64,000 nt of DNA, taken from the NCBI RefSeq assembly GCF_037325665.1, contig NC_090253.1, positions 20,621,288 to 20,685,287 of the forward strand. The letters are read 5' to 3'. The translations under genes and the position numbers were made by a program. The notes under the pieces were generated by a model. It was not told the origin of the DNA, did not search any database, and saw only the letters and a program-made list of their open reading frames with translations. This document shows, one piece after another, positions 22,370 to 33,097 of the stretch. This DNA is from Littorina saxatilis. Lineage: Eukaryota > Mollusca > Gastropoda > Littorinimorpha > Littorinidae. The stretch's first letter is position 1. The number at the start of each line of letters is the position of its first letter.

Positions 22370-22960
22370 CTCTTCTTTCCACAACTGCAGCAGTGGTCAG
22401 AGAAACGACAGCAAGGGGAGATATATGTCCAGCAGCTCAAGGTTCTTCTCTTCTTCTCGATCGCTCAGACAGGGACTCCGGAACTTCTGATGAAGTTTGC
22501 AGTACAGCGAAGACTCCGCAGGGTGCCAAAGATCTTCTCCTGAACTGGTGTGTCCGCAGGCCATGTTTCTGCTCGTAGTTTTTGGTGGATTGGACAGTGT
22601 TGGAGGAGGTGTTCCACTGTCATGTCTGCGATGCCACAGTGGCATACAGGCGTGTCCCCAATGGCTCAAGGTTGAAAGTGAGACGTCATTGCAAAATTTC
22701 CTGTTATTTGTTGGGTTGTGTGGTTTTAATGTGAGGTGTGTCTTGAGAGTGGTTGTGGAACTAATAGAGAGGTCTTGAATTTATTCAGCTGAAGGCCTCT
22801 CCTTTGTCTCTTCTCTCCACTCTCCACAATTGCAGCTGTCGCCAGAATATCAACAGCAAGGGAAGATGGATGTCCAGCATTTATAGAGTGAAAGATAGGC
22901 GGCACTAAAGAACTGTTTATCAATTTTATTGTTGGCTAATGAATTTTTAATGTGATGGAT
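22370..22960 (+). pseudogene. Two decayed tandem copies of the MZT2 last exon and 3' UTR
   Basis: The end of MZT2 exon 2 (CAACCGCAGCAG, GACAGCAAGGGGAGATA, TCCAGCAGCTC, AGATGGGCGTCATTGAAGA) and its UTR (TGTTATTTGTTGGGTTGTGT) recur at 22370-22444 plus 22664-22740, and again at 22795-22960, with about 200-220 bp period once an inserted LINE piece is left out. Both extra copies keep a pyrimidine tract and CAACTGCAG or CAATTGCAG that could act as splice acceptors. The reading frame is not kept through either, so they are unlikely to code. Confidence 0.8.
22445..22663 (-). mobile_element. LINE 3' end, 5'-truncated insertion
   Basis: On the minus strand, 22660 downwards reads an open frame to a stop: CHCGIADMTVEHLLQHCP, then AETWPADTPVQEKIFGTL and NFIRSSGVPV. 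The spacing C-x-C-x8-H-x4-C is the terminal zinc-knuckle-like motif of many non-LTR reverse transcriptase proteins. A 10-bp target duplication GCTCAAGGTT flanks it (22435-22444, 22664-22673). The tail after the stop is GATCGAGAAGAAGAG. The clade is not certain. The insertion postdates the MZT2 exon duplication that it splits. Confidence 0.85.
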
Positions 22961-23239
22961 ATATTGGTACCGAGAGTGGCAGAAATACATGTACGTCTTT
23001 GTTGGTTGTCTAGTGTGTGTATGTTTAAAGTGGCAGCGCAACTCCAAGGTGACAAAGATGCACAAGTGTTTGCTTCAAAGCTTTTGTTTTCAAATAAGGC
23101 ACAAGAAGAGAAATTATAGAAGTGTTCATTCACTTGTGAAGTTTTGATGAGTTGTAAACAGTATGTGCTTGTGAATGGTAGAGAAGAGACAGAGAGGTAA
23201 AAAAAGAAAAACACCTGGCTCAGGTCAGTATTACGTAAA

Positions 23240-23240
<1 letters not shown>

Positions 23241-23269
<29 letters not shown>
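23241..23269 (+). repeat. Poly-G run of 29
   Basis: 29 consecutive G, likely to form quadruplex structures and likely to vary in length or be misassembled. Shorter G or C runs lie near 1155, 8955, 10370, 28160, 36322 and 63618. Confidence 0.95.
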
Positions 23270-23270
<1 letters not shown>

Positions 23271-24562
23271 TGAACTGGATGGGAGATTCTACAGCTCGCA
23301 GTTTATTCAACACTGAATTCACATGGCAAGGTTGCAAGAGAGACAACCATGAAACATCAGGCATTGGCATCACAAAGCGTTTCACTACAGCCTTTGCTTT
23401 GCATTTCTCTGTGTGAGCATATCCACATTCTATACAGCTTGTGTATGTGTGTTGAGGGGTTAAGTAAGTCAGAGTGAAATGTAAACCTTTAGGGATTTTG
23501 TTCCATCATGGAATTTTGATGAGCCATATTACGATACGTTATTGATGTGCAATTCTCCCCATTTCCCTTCTTCCAGAGTTTATTATGAGTGTGGGCAGTA
23601 GGATAGAGTTGTGTAGAAGGATTCCTACAGACACGAGCGATTACTGATCTGAAAAATAGGTATGCAGGTGTATTCTTAAAATTTCACCTGGAATAAAGGG
23701 ACTATGCTTGTTTGGCTTTTTTGTTTGGCTTGTGTTTTGTAAGGGTTTACCGTTTATTTGATAAATACGCTGAAAAACAGTTACAGAAACAGAACAAATA
23801 TGTAGGACATGATGTCCTCATGTCCTTTGAAAAATAATTAAACTTGTTTTGTCTGATTGTGTTTTATTAAATTAATTCAATTGGTAATTTAATTCGTAAA
23901 CATTGTAAAACAGGCTTAAAATGGCAAGTCATTTAAAAGAACACGGTTATGAAAACTCTTTTTAGTTTTACACAAAGATTTTGTTTAATTCTAATCTTGT
24001 CTAGTTGATACCGTATGTATGCTGTTTCGTCTTATTGTATATTTGCCCACTGGAAAAATCTCAAAATTTACTTGCAGAGTGACTTTTATTTATATTTCTC
24101 ATTTTACATCTGTAATTTACCTTGATGTACCAGGAATCAAGTAAAACTGAAGAAAAAACCCTGAAACATTGTTGCTATTTCTGATGGATGCGTTTTTGAA
24201 TGTGACGTTTTTGAATGTCCATGTTCTTTTACATACATATTGAGACACTGCTGTGGACATTTTATCCGAGCACAAACACACAGGAAACATACACACAAGA
24301 AAATTAGAAAGCAAGTGAGAGAGAAACTTAGAACTTGCATTTTATTGACATTTATTTATTTATTTATTTGTTGCTATTTAAAAAAAACAAAAAACATACA
24401 GGCAATATAATGTCAAACAAAATCTTGTAGAAATAATACTTGAAACATTTTTTTACAGTAAATATTACAGCACAGTGAAGGACGGAATTTCAGACATTCA
24501 ACTTTGTACACATACACATGTATAATATATAAGACGTTCATTTCACCCATGCATGAAAAAAA

Positions 24563-24835
24563 CAGGCATGGGAATTGTCCGCGAAATCGCAGATTTCCGC
24601 GAAAAGGAAATTGTGTTTTAATGAAAATAAAAAATTGTCCGCGGAATAAAAAGGTAAATTAAATTATATGTATACTATTGTCTCTCTATTCAAGAACTAT
24701 CAAAATATTGGTCTAAAATGCTCAAATTCGTTTTCTTTCCGGGGGGCTCTGCCCCTGTACCCTGCCGGAGTCTAGGCGACCCCTGGACCTTGTCCTATTT
24801 TCAGAGTTTTTTCTATTTTGGAATTCCCATGCCTG
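24563..24835. mobile_element. hAT-like MITE, CAGGCATGGG family, copy 1
   Basis: Terminal inverted repeats CAGGCATGGGAATT and AATTCCCATGCCTG, inside an A-rich target that makes the duplication hard to read. CCGCGAAAT and TCCGCGGAAT occur near the left end. A second copy with the same ends is at 49256-49551. There is no open frame of interest. Confidence 0.75.
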
Positions 24836-25427
24836 AAAAAAAACAAGTCATGTCCACCACTTTGCTTTCTGATATAAGCAAATTATATGTGAATTACCTC
24901 TTCATTAGACATGAAAACAACACACAAGAAATGCTTACATGACTCACCATTGTTATGTGTAATATAATTATTTTGTTTTAAACAACCCCATCTGCTGCTC
25001 TATCTCTTTGAAGAATCAAGAAAATTAAAATTTCTTTCTTACTGACCAGAACTTGACCCAACTGTTACCTTGAAACTTGACCAGGAGAGACACATACTGC
25101 CATGTCTAGCGGTCATCAAACCCGGGAAGTGTGTGTGACCTTACACAGATCTTGTTCCGAAACATTGAATTAATTCTTCACGTTTTTCTTACATTTAGTC
25201 AAGTTTTGACTAAATGTTTTAACATAGAGGGGGGAATCGAGACGAGGGTCGTGGTGTGTGTGTGTGTCAAGGTCTGTGTGTGTGTGTGTGTGTAGAGCGA
25301 TTCAGAGTAAACTACTGGACCGATCTTTATGAAATTTTTCATGAGAGTTCCTGGGTATGATATCCCCAGACGTTTTTTTCATAAATGTCTTTGATGACGT
25401 CATATCCGGCTTGAGGCGGCTCTGTCA

Positions 25428-26002
25428 CATCTTGAACACACGGCCAGTACCGTGTAACTGGCCTTGACACGGAACGATCCAAGGGGGGCAATCTCAGTCA
25501 TCTGAAAGAGGGAAATCCAAACGCAATCCGCCTTGTTCGATTTTATGGGCTTGGACGATAGAGAAAAATAAGAAAAGCAAAAGCTGGAGTCCAGTCTGGA
25601 CAAAACTGCTATCAAGAACGCAGAATTGATTTTTTTCTGAGTTTTTTTTTTTTAGCCGTAAGCGCCATTTCTCATTTCGAATTTCTCATAACTGCTGTTC
25701 ACAATGCGGCCGCAGTGAAACCAACAAAGGGGCCTCACTCTGGAAGAGTTTCCTGCTCCGATAAACATGGCGCTTACGGCTAAAAAAAACTCTGAAAAAA
25801 TCAATTCTGCGTTCTTGATAGCAGTTCCGTCCAGACTGGACTCCAGCTTTTGTTTTTCTTATTTTTCTCTATCGCCCAAGCCCATAAAATCGAACAAGGC
25901 GGATTGCGTTTGGATTTCCCTCTTTCAGATGACTGAGATTGCCCCCCTTGGATCGTTCCGTGTCAAGGCCAGTTACACGGTACTGGCCGTGTGTTCAAGA
26001 TG
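25428..26002. mobile_element. Foldback element, 9-bp target duplication, copy 1
   Basis: 575 bp with inverted arms of about 245 bp beginning CATCTTGAACACACGGCCAG, around a loop that contains GCGGCCGC-like sequence. The target duplication GCTCTGTCA lies at 25419-25427 and 26003-26011. No transposase is encoded, although an open frame runs through each arm. Nine-base duplications with long arms are typical of Mutator-like (MULE) elements; the family call is inference. Confidence 0.88.
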
Positions 26003-26370
26003 GCTCTGTCACACCCTCATTTTTCAATCAAATTGATTGACATTTTGGCCCAGCAATCTTCGACGAAGGCCGAACTTTGGTATTGCATTTCAGCTTGGAG
26101 GCTTACAAATTAATTAATGAAAAATCTGAAAATTGTAATTAAAATTTTTTTTTTTCAAAACGATCCAAAATTACGTTTATCTTATTCTTCATCTTTTTCT
26201 GATTCCATAAACATATAAATATGTTATATTCAGATTAAAAACAAGCTCTGAAAATTAAAAACATAAAAATTATGATTAAAATAAAATGTCCGACATCGAT
26301 TTAAAAACAATTTCATCTTATTCCTTGTCGGTTTCTCATTCCAAAAACATATAGATATGATATGTTTGGA

Positions 26371-26775
26371 TGGCGGGGATGAAGCTCAGTCGGTAGCGCG
26401 CTGGATTTGTATCCAGTTGGCCGCTGTCAGCGTGACTGTTCGTCCCCACGTTCGGCGAGACTGATTTATTTCTCAGAGTCAACTTTGTGTGCAGACTCTC
26501 CTCGGTGTCCGAACACCCCCGAGTGTACACGCAAGCACAAGACCAAGTACGCACGAAAAAGATCCTGCAATCCATGTCAGAGTTCGGTGGGTTATCAGTA
26601 GAAACACTAAAATACCCAGCATGCTTCCTCCGAAAACGGCCGGCGTATGGCTGCCTAAATGGCGGGGCCCGTAAAAAACGGTCATAGGCTACACGTAAAA
26701 TTCCACTCGTGCAAAAAACACGAGTGTACGTGGGAGTTTCAGCCCACAAACGCAGAAAAAGAAGAAGAAGAAGAA
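26371..26775 (+). mobile_element. tRNA-derived SINE C, full-length
   Basis: The head TGGCGGGGATGAAGCTCAGT, CGGTAGCGCG is tRNA-like with an A box; the body contains CCCAGCATGCTTCCTCCGAA, CGGCGTATGGCTGCCTAAAT, AACGGTCATA, CACTCGTGCAAAAAACACG, GTGGGAGTTTCAGCCCA; the tail is GAAGAAGAAG. A 12-bp target duplication GATATGTTTGGA lies at 26359-26370 and 26776-26787. The T arm is not tRNA-like enough for a functional tRNA. Confidence 0.9.
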
Positions 26776-26847
26776 GATATGTTTGGATTAAAAACACGCT
26801 CAGAAAGTTAAAACGAAGATAGGTACAGAAATATGAGAGGGCAAATC

Positions 26848-27170
26848 ATGGGGGAGCGCTCATTCAAGGAGGGCGAAACTAGTAAGTGAGGGCGCCTAAA
26901 ATGAGCGCTCAAGTTAAGGATTGATTGGCTGGTAAAAATAGTTAGCCAATCAAATCACATTTCTTAAGATTCGCGCTCCAAAAAGGAGGGCGCAGTTTAT
27001 TTGGCGAGCAATAGATTCGCGCTCCAAAAAAGAGCGCGCACTTTTATTGAGGGCGCAGCTTATCGTTATGGGGCAAATAGGCCCAAACGGAGCGCTCATT
27101 TAAGGAGGGCGAAATAAGTGAGGGCGCCTAAAATGAGCGCTCAAGTTAATTGGCTGGTAAAAATAGTTAA
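26848..27170. repeat. Doubled block with GAGCGCTC palindromes
   Basis: GGAGCGCTCATT.AAGGAGGG, GTGAGGGCGCCTAAAATGAG, CGCTCAAGTTAA and TTGGCTGGTAAAAATAGTTA occur at 26850-26945 and again at 27078-27172 in the same orientation, around a core rich in TTCGCGCTCCAAAAA and GGGCGCAG. Each unit can fold on AGCGCTCATT/AATGAGCGCT. Confidence 0.8.
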
Positions 27171-27921
27171 TATCAATTTCTGTAGAGCCCGCATGTTTGG
27201 ATCGCCGAGTCGGTAAAAAACTTGCAATGGAAACATTGTCGGAACGGAGACCGCATAGTCATTGCTTGCCACCATGGCTTCACGAGAACACAGTTTTAAA
27301 GACACCCCGGCTCGGTGCAACTGAATTTCACGCACTTTTGAATTTCACGCTATGAATTTCTCGCATTTCTTAACACATGAATTTCACACAGGTTTCCAGT
27401 TAAAATCTCTCCTTACTTGTCATTTGAATCTCACGCACACGCATGCACGTATCCCCCCTGCATCGGTGTGTTCGTGAGTCCCGTGTATAGACGCGTGAAT
27501 ACAAATCACAATTCGCAAGACACGAATACATGGGAAATCCGTGGGAGTTTATACCGCGTCACGACGGTTCGCTCACAACTCACAAATCACAATTCAGTTC
27601 GAGTCAACTACACGGCTCATTTCGCCATGGCACAGCAAGAGACGAGCATCACGATAACAACAACCTTGATGTGTGTGCATGTGTGTGTGTGTGTGTGTGT
27701 ATGTGCATGTGTGTGTGTGTGTGTGTGAGTGTGTGAAGAGGTACATGTGTATATTTGTTTTACTGTAAAAGAATTGCTTGAGTATGTGAAAGAATTGAAG
27801 ACATGTGTCAGAACGATTCTTCATTCACCTCTTGAAGAATTTACCATCTCATCTAATAGAAAACTGAATGTTTCAACTCATTTCAAGGTGAATTGAGACT
27901 CACCATCGGTCACGAGCAACT

Positions 27922-28085
27922 CTATCTCATATACACACACCCCAACTTGACGCATACACTACATGCATGATTTTCAAAAGCTCAGTCACATGCGTGACTT
28001 TTAAAAGCTCACATGCGTGAAATTCAAACCACCTTTGAAAATCATGCATGTAGTGTATGCGTTGGGGTGTGTGTATATGAGATAG
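27922..28085. repeat. Long hairpin with arms over 50 bp
   Basis: 27922-27978 and 28034-28085 are reverse complements apart from a 5-bp gap: CTATCTCATATACACACACC, then GCATACACTACATGCATGAT, TTTCAAA. The loop contains two copies of CACATGCGTGA. It could be the ends of a small foldback element or a structured transcript. Confidence 0.85.
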
Positions 28086-28410
28086 GTGTGAGTTTAGAGG
28101 GAGCGGTCAGCGACCATAAACTCTATTTAAACGAGACAGATATGCAGCAAAAAGGAGGGGGGGGGGGGGGAGGAGGTGTAGAGGTAATGCAGGAGGAAGT
28201 GATAGCAGAGTCCCGTGGGAACGAGTGCGGGGAATGGAAGAGGGTTGGAGGGCAGGGGGGAGGTGATGAGTGAAGGAGAGCAGTCTGGAATGAAACAATG
28301 GTAACAGATAAGGGAGTCCGAGAGAGAGCGAGAGAGAGCGAGGACCGAAGTCATTAGTAGCAGCGCAGCGGCCAGCAAGCAAGTTCAGCGATTTTCAGTC
28401 CTGCAAAACT

Positions 28411-28830
28411 ATGGAGTTCAATTTTACTTCTTGGGCAAAAAATCTGCCCCAACCTGTAATTGAGGTTCTGGAAAAAGAGGAGTTCACAAGCCTCAGTGCC
28501 TTGAAATATGCAGGAGAAAAGGACCTGGAATAAAACGAGGCCACATAGTGGAATTAAAAGCGGCAGTGGCAGACCTGCAACAGAAGTACGGGGGAGGGCC
28601 GTTGCGTGCTGCCGACCAAGTGGCACCGCTCCAGGGTCTTCTTGGCAACATGGCCATACAGTCTGCTTCACCAGGTGAGACTTATTTACGAATTGTTGAC
28701 TTCGTACCGGCTTCTATGGCGGTGGAGGAAGAGGTGACACTCGGGGGAGGTGTCACGCTCAAGCTGGCCAACTGAAACCAAAGTTGGAGAAAGTATCCCC
28801 CTGCCACTGGATCGTGGCAAATGCTAAAAT
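28411..28830 (+). pseudogene. Retroelement gag-like (ORF1-like) fossil
   Basis: Short open stretches recall an invertebrate retroelement first ORF: MEFNFTSWAKNLPQPV with a small helical (SAM/DEP-like) look, ELKAAVADLQQKYGGGPL, and RIVDFVPASMAVEEEV before a stop. The element looks broken, with several breaks, and no reverse transcriptase or terminal repeat is visible next to it. Family uncertain (LTR kin, possibly DIRS-like). Age cannot be judged without other copies. Confidence 0.4.
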
Positions 28831-29579
28831 AATGGTAAAATGATAGTTGAGTTGCCTTGAACGTTTCCCGCCTATCAGCAAAGGTGGTGTTTGGCAGTTT
28901 GTGTTTAGCAACTTGGCTCATCACTTACAAGGTACGGTACGGTCACCAAGAAAAAACAAGCCAAACAGCTCAGGGTTAAAAAGGCAGGATAAAAGCAGGG
29001 TAACAAAAGCGTCCCTAGACAAAGAGTGAGCTGAAGCTCACCCCTCTAGCGACTTTCACTTCGAGTCTCTCCCGAGAATCACGAGGACTCCTGCAGGGCG
29101 AGTGGGAACGCCACCAAGGGCAGCTAGCCCCCTTTCTGGACCCACGCCAAGAGCAGAGGGAGCTGTGTCGTGTGTTTAAGACACAACGAAAATGTGATTG
29201 TCCCCCTTTACCCTCAGGAATTCGGGAGAAAATCGCTATTTGAGCACTGTCTTGGCTATGTAAGCTCGAGGTGCGTTAAAGCTGTCGCTATGTAATCAGC
29301 ATGTTTGCTTGTGAAAGAACGCACTCTACGGGCCAGCAACTGCAGTGAATTACTCGTGCTGAGTGTGACATGACATGCACGTGACAGAACACGACAATGA
29401 CATGACATGTCTTATTCATGGCCGTGGTTCGACAATTGTGATGTGCGTGTGTTTGTATGTGTGTGCGTGTGTATGTGCGCTTTTGAATATATAGGGGAAG
29501 GGCTCCTAACAGCCAGCCTGCGTGAACCATGTGTCCCAAGCATGTGTCCCAGTCATTAACATCTTCCCGGGAACGTCCC

Positions 29580-29726
29580 ACTAGTCCGAGGGTTCACTAG
29601 TCCGAGGGTTCACTAGTCCGAGGGTTTACTAGTCCAAGGGTTTACTATAGACGCTTGATTTTCAAGTTATTATACCGCCCCTTAAAAGACGGTATTATAG
29701 GTTTCAGGCTGTGTCTGTCTGTCTGT

Positions 29727-29767
<41 letters not shown>

Positions 29768-30258
29768 TGTGTGTCTGTGTGTGTGTGTGTGTGTCTGTCC
29801 GCAAATAGATATCCGATGTTTGAGAACCGATTTCAATGAAATTATGTGTGAGGCTGTAGTACAACCCAGGCTCGATCCTCTCCATAATTCAGGTCGGTGG
29901 GATAACTAATTGACCCTCACGGGCAAAAGGAAACCCGAGGTGCTATATAATATGACTAAAAACTGTAGGCAGTTCGATCACGTAATTGTCCAGTCGGGGC
30001 GGTATCCTGATAGATTTAATATCCTTTCTTCAGTCATAATATAAATAAAAAACGCTCGCGCTGGACCCGAGTACTCTTCAGACTGGCTCGCTCCCCCAGT
30101 ATGAAAGTTTTTGTCTTGTGCACGTTTAAGACCAAGTGATTGCTATGTGTGAATTACAGGCATTCCCTTTGCTATATAAATACATTGCATGCGAGCCGAG
30201 GATGTGCGTGGTGACTGGCCTTTCTATTTTATTTGATCACAGTGAAAATGCACACACA

Positions 30259-30291
<33 letters not shown>

Positions 30292-30321
30292 TCTCTTGAT
30301 CACAGTGAAAATGCACACACA

Positions 30322-30361
<40 letters not shown>

Positions 30362-31222
30362 TACAGACTCATGCACGCACACACACACACACTCATACAA
30401 ACACACAAACACACACACACACACAAACAGTAACACTAACACATGTGCACAAAATGAACACACACACACCGCGCGAGAGAAAAAGACTACAAGGAGGCAT
30501 GACGTCATGATGCATTACGTAATCTTTTTATGACGCTATATTTCTCGTCACTGTGTGACGCGTTCGGCTGTTCTGTCAGCTCAATGGCTGGATGTGGCTC
30601 CGAGAATTCCTCCCACCGCCAAGTCGTTTTTGTGGTTTATTTCGCATTTAGGTCCCAGGTAACATTATGAAGTTTTAATACGATCAATCGGACCTATAAT
30701 CAAGTTAGTGTATCAACTTTTGAACGAACGGCGCCCAGTAGTTTCTCAGCAATAAGCTGTTAAGTCGAGACAGACAGACAGTTACACACACACACAGACA
30801 ATTAAAGTCTGCTGAGCCCTAGTACTAGCGTACTCGGGGATAACTAAGTTTCTTAAGGGAAAGATTTCTTCAGTAAAAATAATAAAACACCACATTATCT
30901 TTTTGAATGAAAACAACTCAATGTTTTTATGAGAATATTCTTCGATTTGGTTCCCACAGCAGTGAAAAACACACGCACGCACGCACGCACGCACACGCAC
31001 ATCCACGCACACATACACACACAAAATAAAAACAAATCAAATCGAATATCCTTTGTTCAAGCGTCTATAGTGAACCCTCGGACTAGTGAACCCTCGGACT
31101 AGTGGACCCTCGGACTAGTGAACCCTCGGACTTGTGAACCCTCGGACTAGTGGACCCTCGGACTAGTGAACCCTCGGACTAGTGAACCCTCGGACTAGTG
31201 AACCCTCGGACTAGTGAACCCC
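29580..31222. mobile_element. Element bounded by inverted arrays of a 16-bp unit
   Basis: The left end has four head-to-tail units of ACTAGTCCGAGGGTTC (29580-29643) then TACTATAGACGCTTGA; the right end has TCAAGCGTCTATAGTGAA (31058-31075) then about nine units of the reverse complement (to 31222). The 1.4-kb interior has GT, CA and CACG simple repeats and no transposase. The array length differs between ends, as expected if units are gained by unequal exchange. Family unknown. Confidence 0.75.
29725..29800. repeat. GT/GTCT microsatellite
   Basis: Simple GT repeat with GTCT interruptions inside the element bounded by 16-bp arrays. A longer CA tract lies at 30247-30430 with a doubled GATCACAGTGAAAATGCACA segment (30235 and 30298). 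Confidence 0.9.
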
Positions 31223-31383
31223 TCTCCATGCATAGTAACCCCATCCCTCTTTTTATCCCCTACACTGACCGCACGCTGACCTAATCCTAACCCTTTTTCC
31301 TAATCCTAACATGGGACACAGCCTGCTTGATTCACATCGACGACCAAGACAAGGGAGGGCAACACCAAGATGTCTTCAGTGGA

Positions 31384-31746
31384 TTCTTTATTTGGTGTTT
31401 AACGTCGTTTTCAACCACGAAGGTTATATCGCGACGGGGAAAGGGGGGAGATGGGATAGAGCCACTTGTCAATTGTTTCTTGTTCACAAAAGCACTAATC
31501 AAAAATTTGCTCCAGGGGCTTGCAACGTAGTACAATATATCTACCTTACTGGGAGAATGCAAGTTTCCAGTACAAAGGACTTAACATTTCTTACATACTG
31601 CTTGACTAAAATCTTTACAAACATTGACTATATTCTATACAAGAAACACAAGGGTAAAAGGAGAAACAGAATCCGTTAGTCGCCTCTTACGACTGACCTG
31701 CTGGGGAGCATCGGTTAAATTCTTCCCCCTAACCCGCGGGGGGGGG
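31384..31746 (-). mobile_element. SINE A, copy 3
   Basis: Same body and tail as the copy at 9322-9688. A perfect 12-bp target duplication GTCTTCAGTGGA lies at 31372-31383 and 31747-31758 (one G shared with the G-rich 5' end). It sits inside the minisatellite complex that follows, so it is younger than that sequence. Confidence 0.9.
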
Positions 31747-31749
31747 GTC

Positions 31750-33097
31750 TTCAGTGGAGACAACAGACGGCCGCCGACGGTGCTTCTATGCGTGCATACA
31801 TACTCTGAGGTACGCCAGGAGGGCCCGGCTCGTCAGTTGTGGGACCTTTTGTCTCTGCTTGAGCCTGAGGAGACCAAGCAAGAGGATGACCAAGACAAAG
31901 GAGGACTGCACCCTTATGGATTCAGTGGAGACAACAGACGGCTGAGAGAACTCAGTTGCAATAGTCTGAATTTCTTTAGTTTCCTTCAAGTGTGACTGTG
32001 TGAGCAAAATGTCAGTGTTGAAATGTGTGTTTGAATATTGCCGTAACTAAGCCTTTTTCTCCCACAGACCTGGACAGCTGCTGCTTGGTGCTGAGGGCCC
32101 AGACGCTGATGGTTGTGGGATGTGTTTCATACATGCTCAAAAATCCAGGAGCAGTTTCTAACACAGATTTCTTTTTCTAGTCAACAGGTAAATCAAACAT
32201 GTTTGATCTCCCGCTGACCAGGCAACTGCAGAAGAGGACTGCACCCAGAAAGCTTCAGTTGACACAAGAGACAGCTGTGAGGATTCCATGGCAACAGGCT
32301 GCTTGAATGCAGGTAGAGTGTTATTTGTTCTGTTGGTTTCCTTCAAGTGCGACTGTGGGAGCAATTGTGGGCAAATCAGTGTGCGTGTGAATGTTGACTT
32401 AAGTGTTGATTTAACTGAGCCTTTATCTCCCACAGACCTGGACAGCTGCTGCTTGGTACGTGCTGAAGACCCCGACACCGATGCCCTGATGTTCAACCGA
32501 CACAGCTGTACCAGAGGGGATCAAGGAACGGGACGAGCCAAGCTTCAACAACCTAGGAAGATGGTATTGTACTTGGCCCACGTGGTTTTGGGATTTTGTT
32601 TTTTGAAAGGTAATTAGGAACGGTTTCTAACTCTGATTTCCTCAGCCCATAGGTACGGTAAATCAAACGACATGTTTGATCCCGCACAGACCAGGCAGAA
32701 GTAGAGGGCTTGCAGCCTGAGAAGAACAAGCAAGAGGATGACCAAGACAAAAGAGGACTGCACCCACATGGCTTCAGTGGAAACAACAGACCCTTGTGAG
32801 AACTTGGTTGCAACAGGCTGCTTATAAAAGTAGAGTCTTCATTTCTTTGGTTTCCTTAGAGTGTAACTGTGTGAGCAAATGTGTGTGTGAATGTTGCCTT
32901 GAATTTTGCCTTAACTAGATCAAGGAATGGGCCAACTTTAGCTTCAACAACCCATATCTATAGATGGTATTTTACCCTCCCCGTGTGGTTCTAGGATGTT
33001 TGTGGTGTAAACTTGAAAGATCAGGAACAGTTTCTTAATCTGATTTTTTCAGCTCACAGGTAAATTATGGCATGTTTGTTCTGCAACAGACCAAGCA
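31750..33097 (+). repeat. Higher-order tandem repeat with exon-like pieces
   Basis: Three diverged units of about 400-530 bp share TTTCCTTCAAGTGTGACTGT, TGAGCAAA, a TTTATCTCCCACAG acceptor-like site followed by ACCTGGACAGCTGCTGCTTG (32068 and 32437), GGTAAATCAAA, and GAAGACCAAGCAAGAGGATG-type ends. They grade into the 96-bp array at 33098. The splice-like sites may be real parts of an old gene, but no frame runs across units. Confidence 0.65.

Larger units (their letters stand above)
25190..26834 (+). mobile_element. MITE family A, copy 3, with two younger insertions
   Basis: The left end ACATTTAGTCAAGTTTTGAC, GT microsatellite (25253-25293) and TGACGTCA (25395-25402) are present. The body is interrupted by a foldback element (25428-26002) and later by a SINE (26371-26775), each with its own target duplication. 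The right end is lost near GGTACAGAAATATGA. Confidence 0.85.

Noticed and set aside
25767-26036. 89-residue open frame repeated at 25400, 41496 and 41874
   Set aside because: It is the arm of the foldback element, so it recurs on both strands; no domain supports a protein.
26371-26445. tRNA gene
   Set aside because: Head of SINE C: an A box is present but no full cloverleaf, and it is flanked by a SINE body and target duplication.
30224-30508. Cys/Val-rich frames through CA/GT repeats
   Set aside because: Simple-repeat translations, seen at many loci here (7470, 20290, 29655); not genes.
31624-31995. 123-residue plus-strand frame
   Set aside because: It begins inside a SINE and continues into tandem-repeat sequence; no domain.
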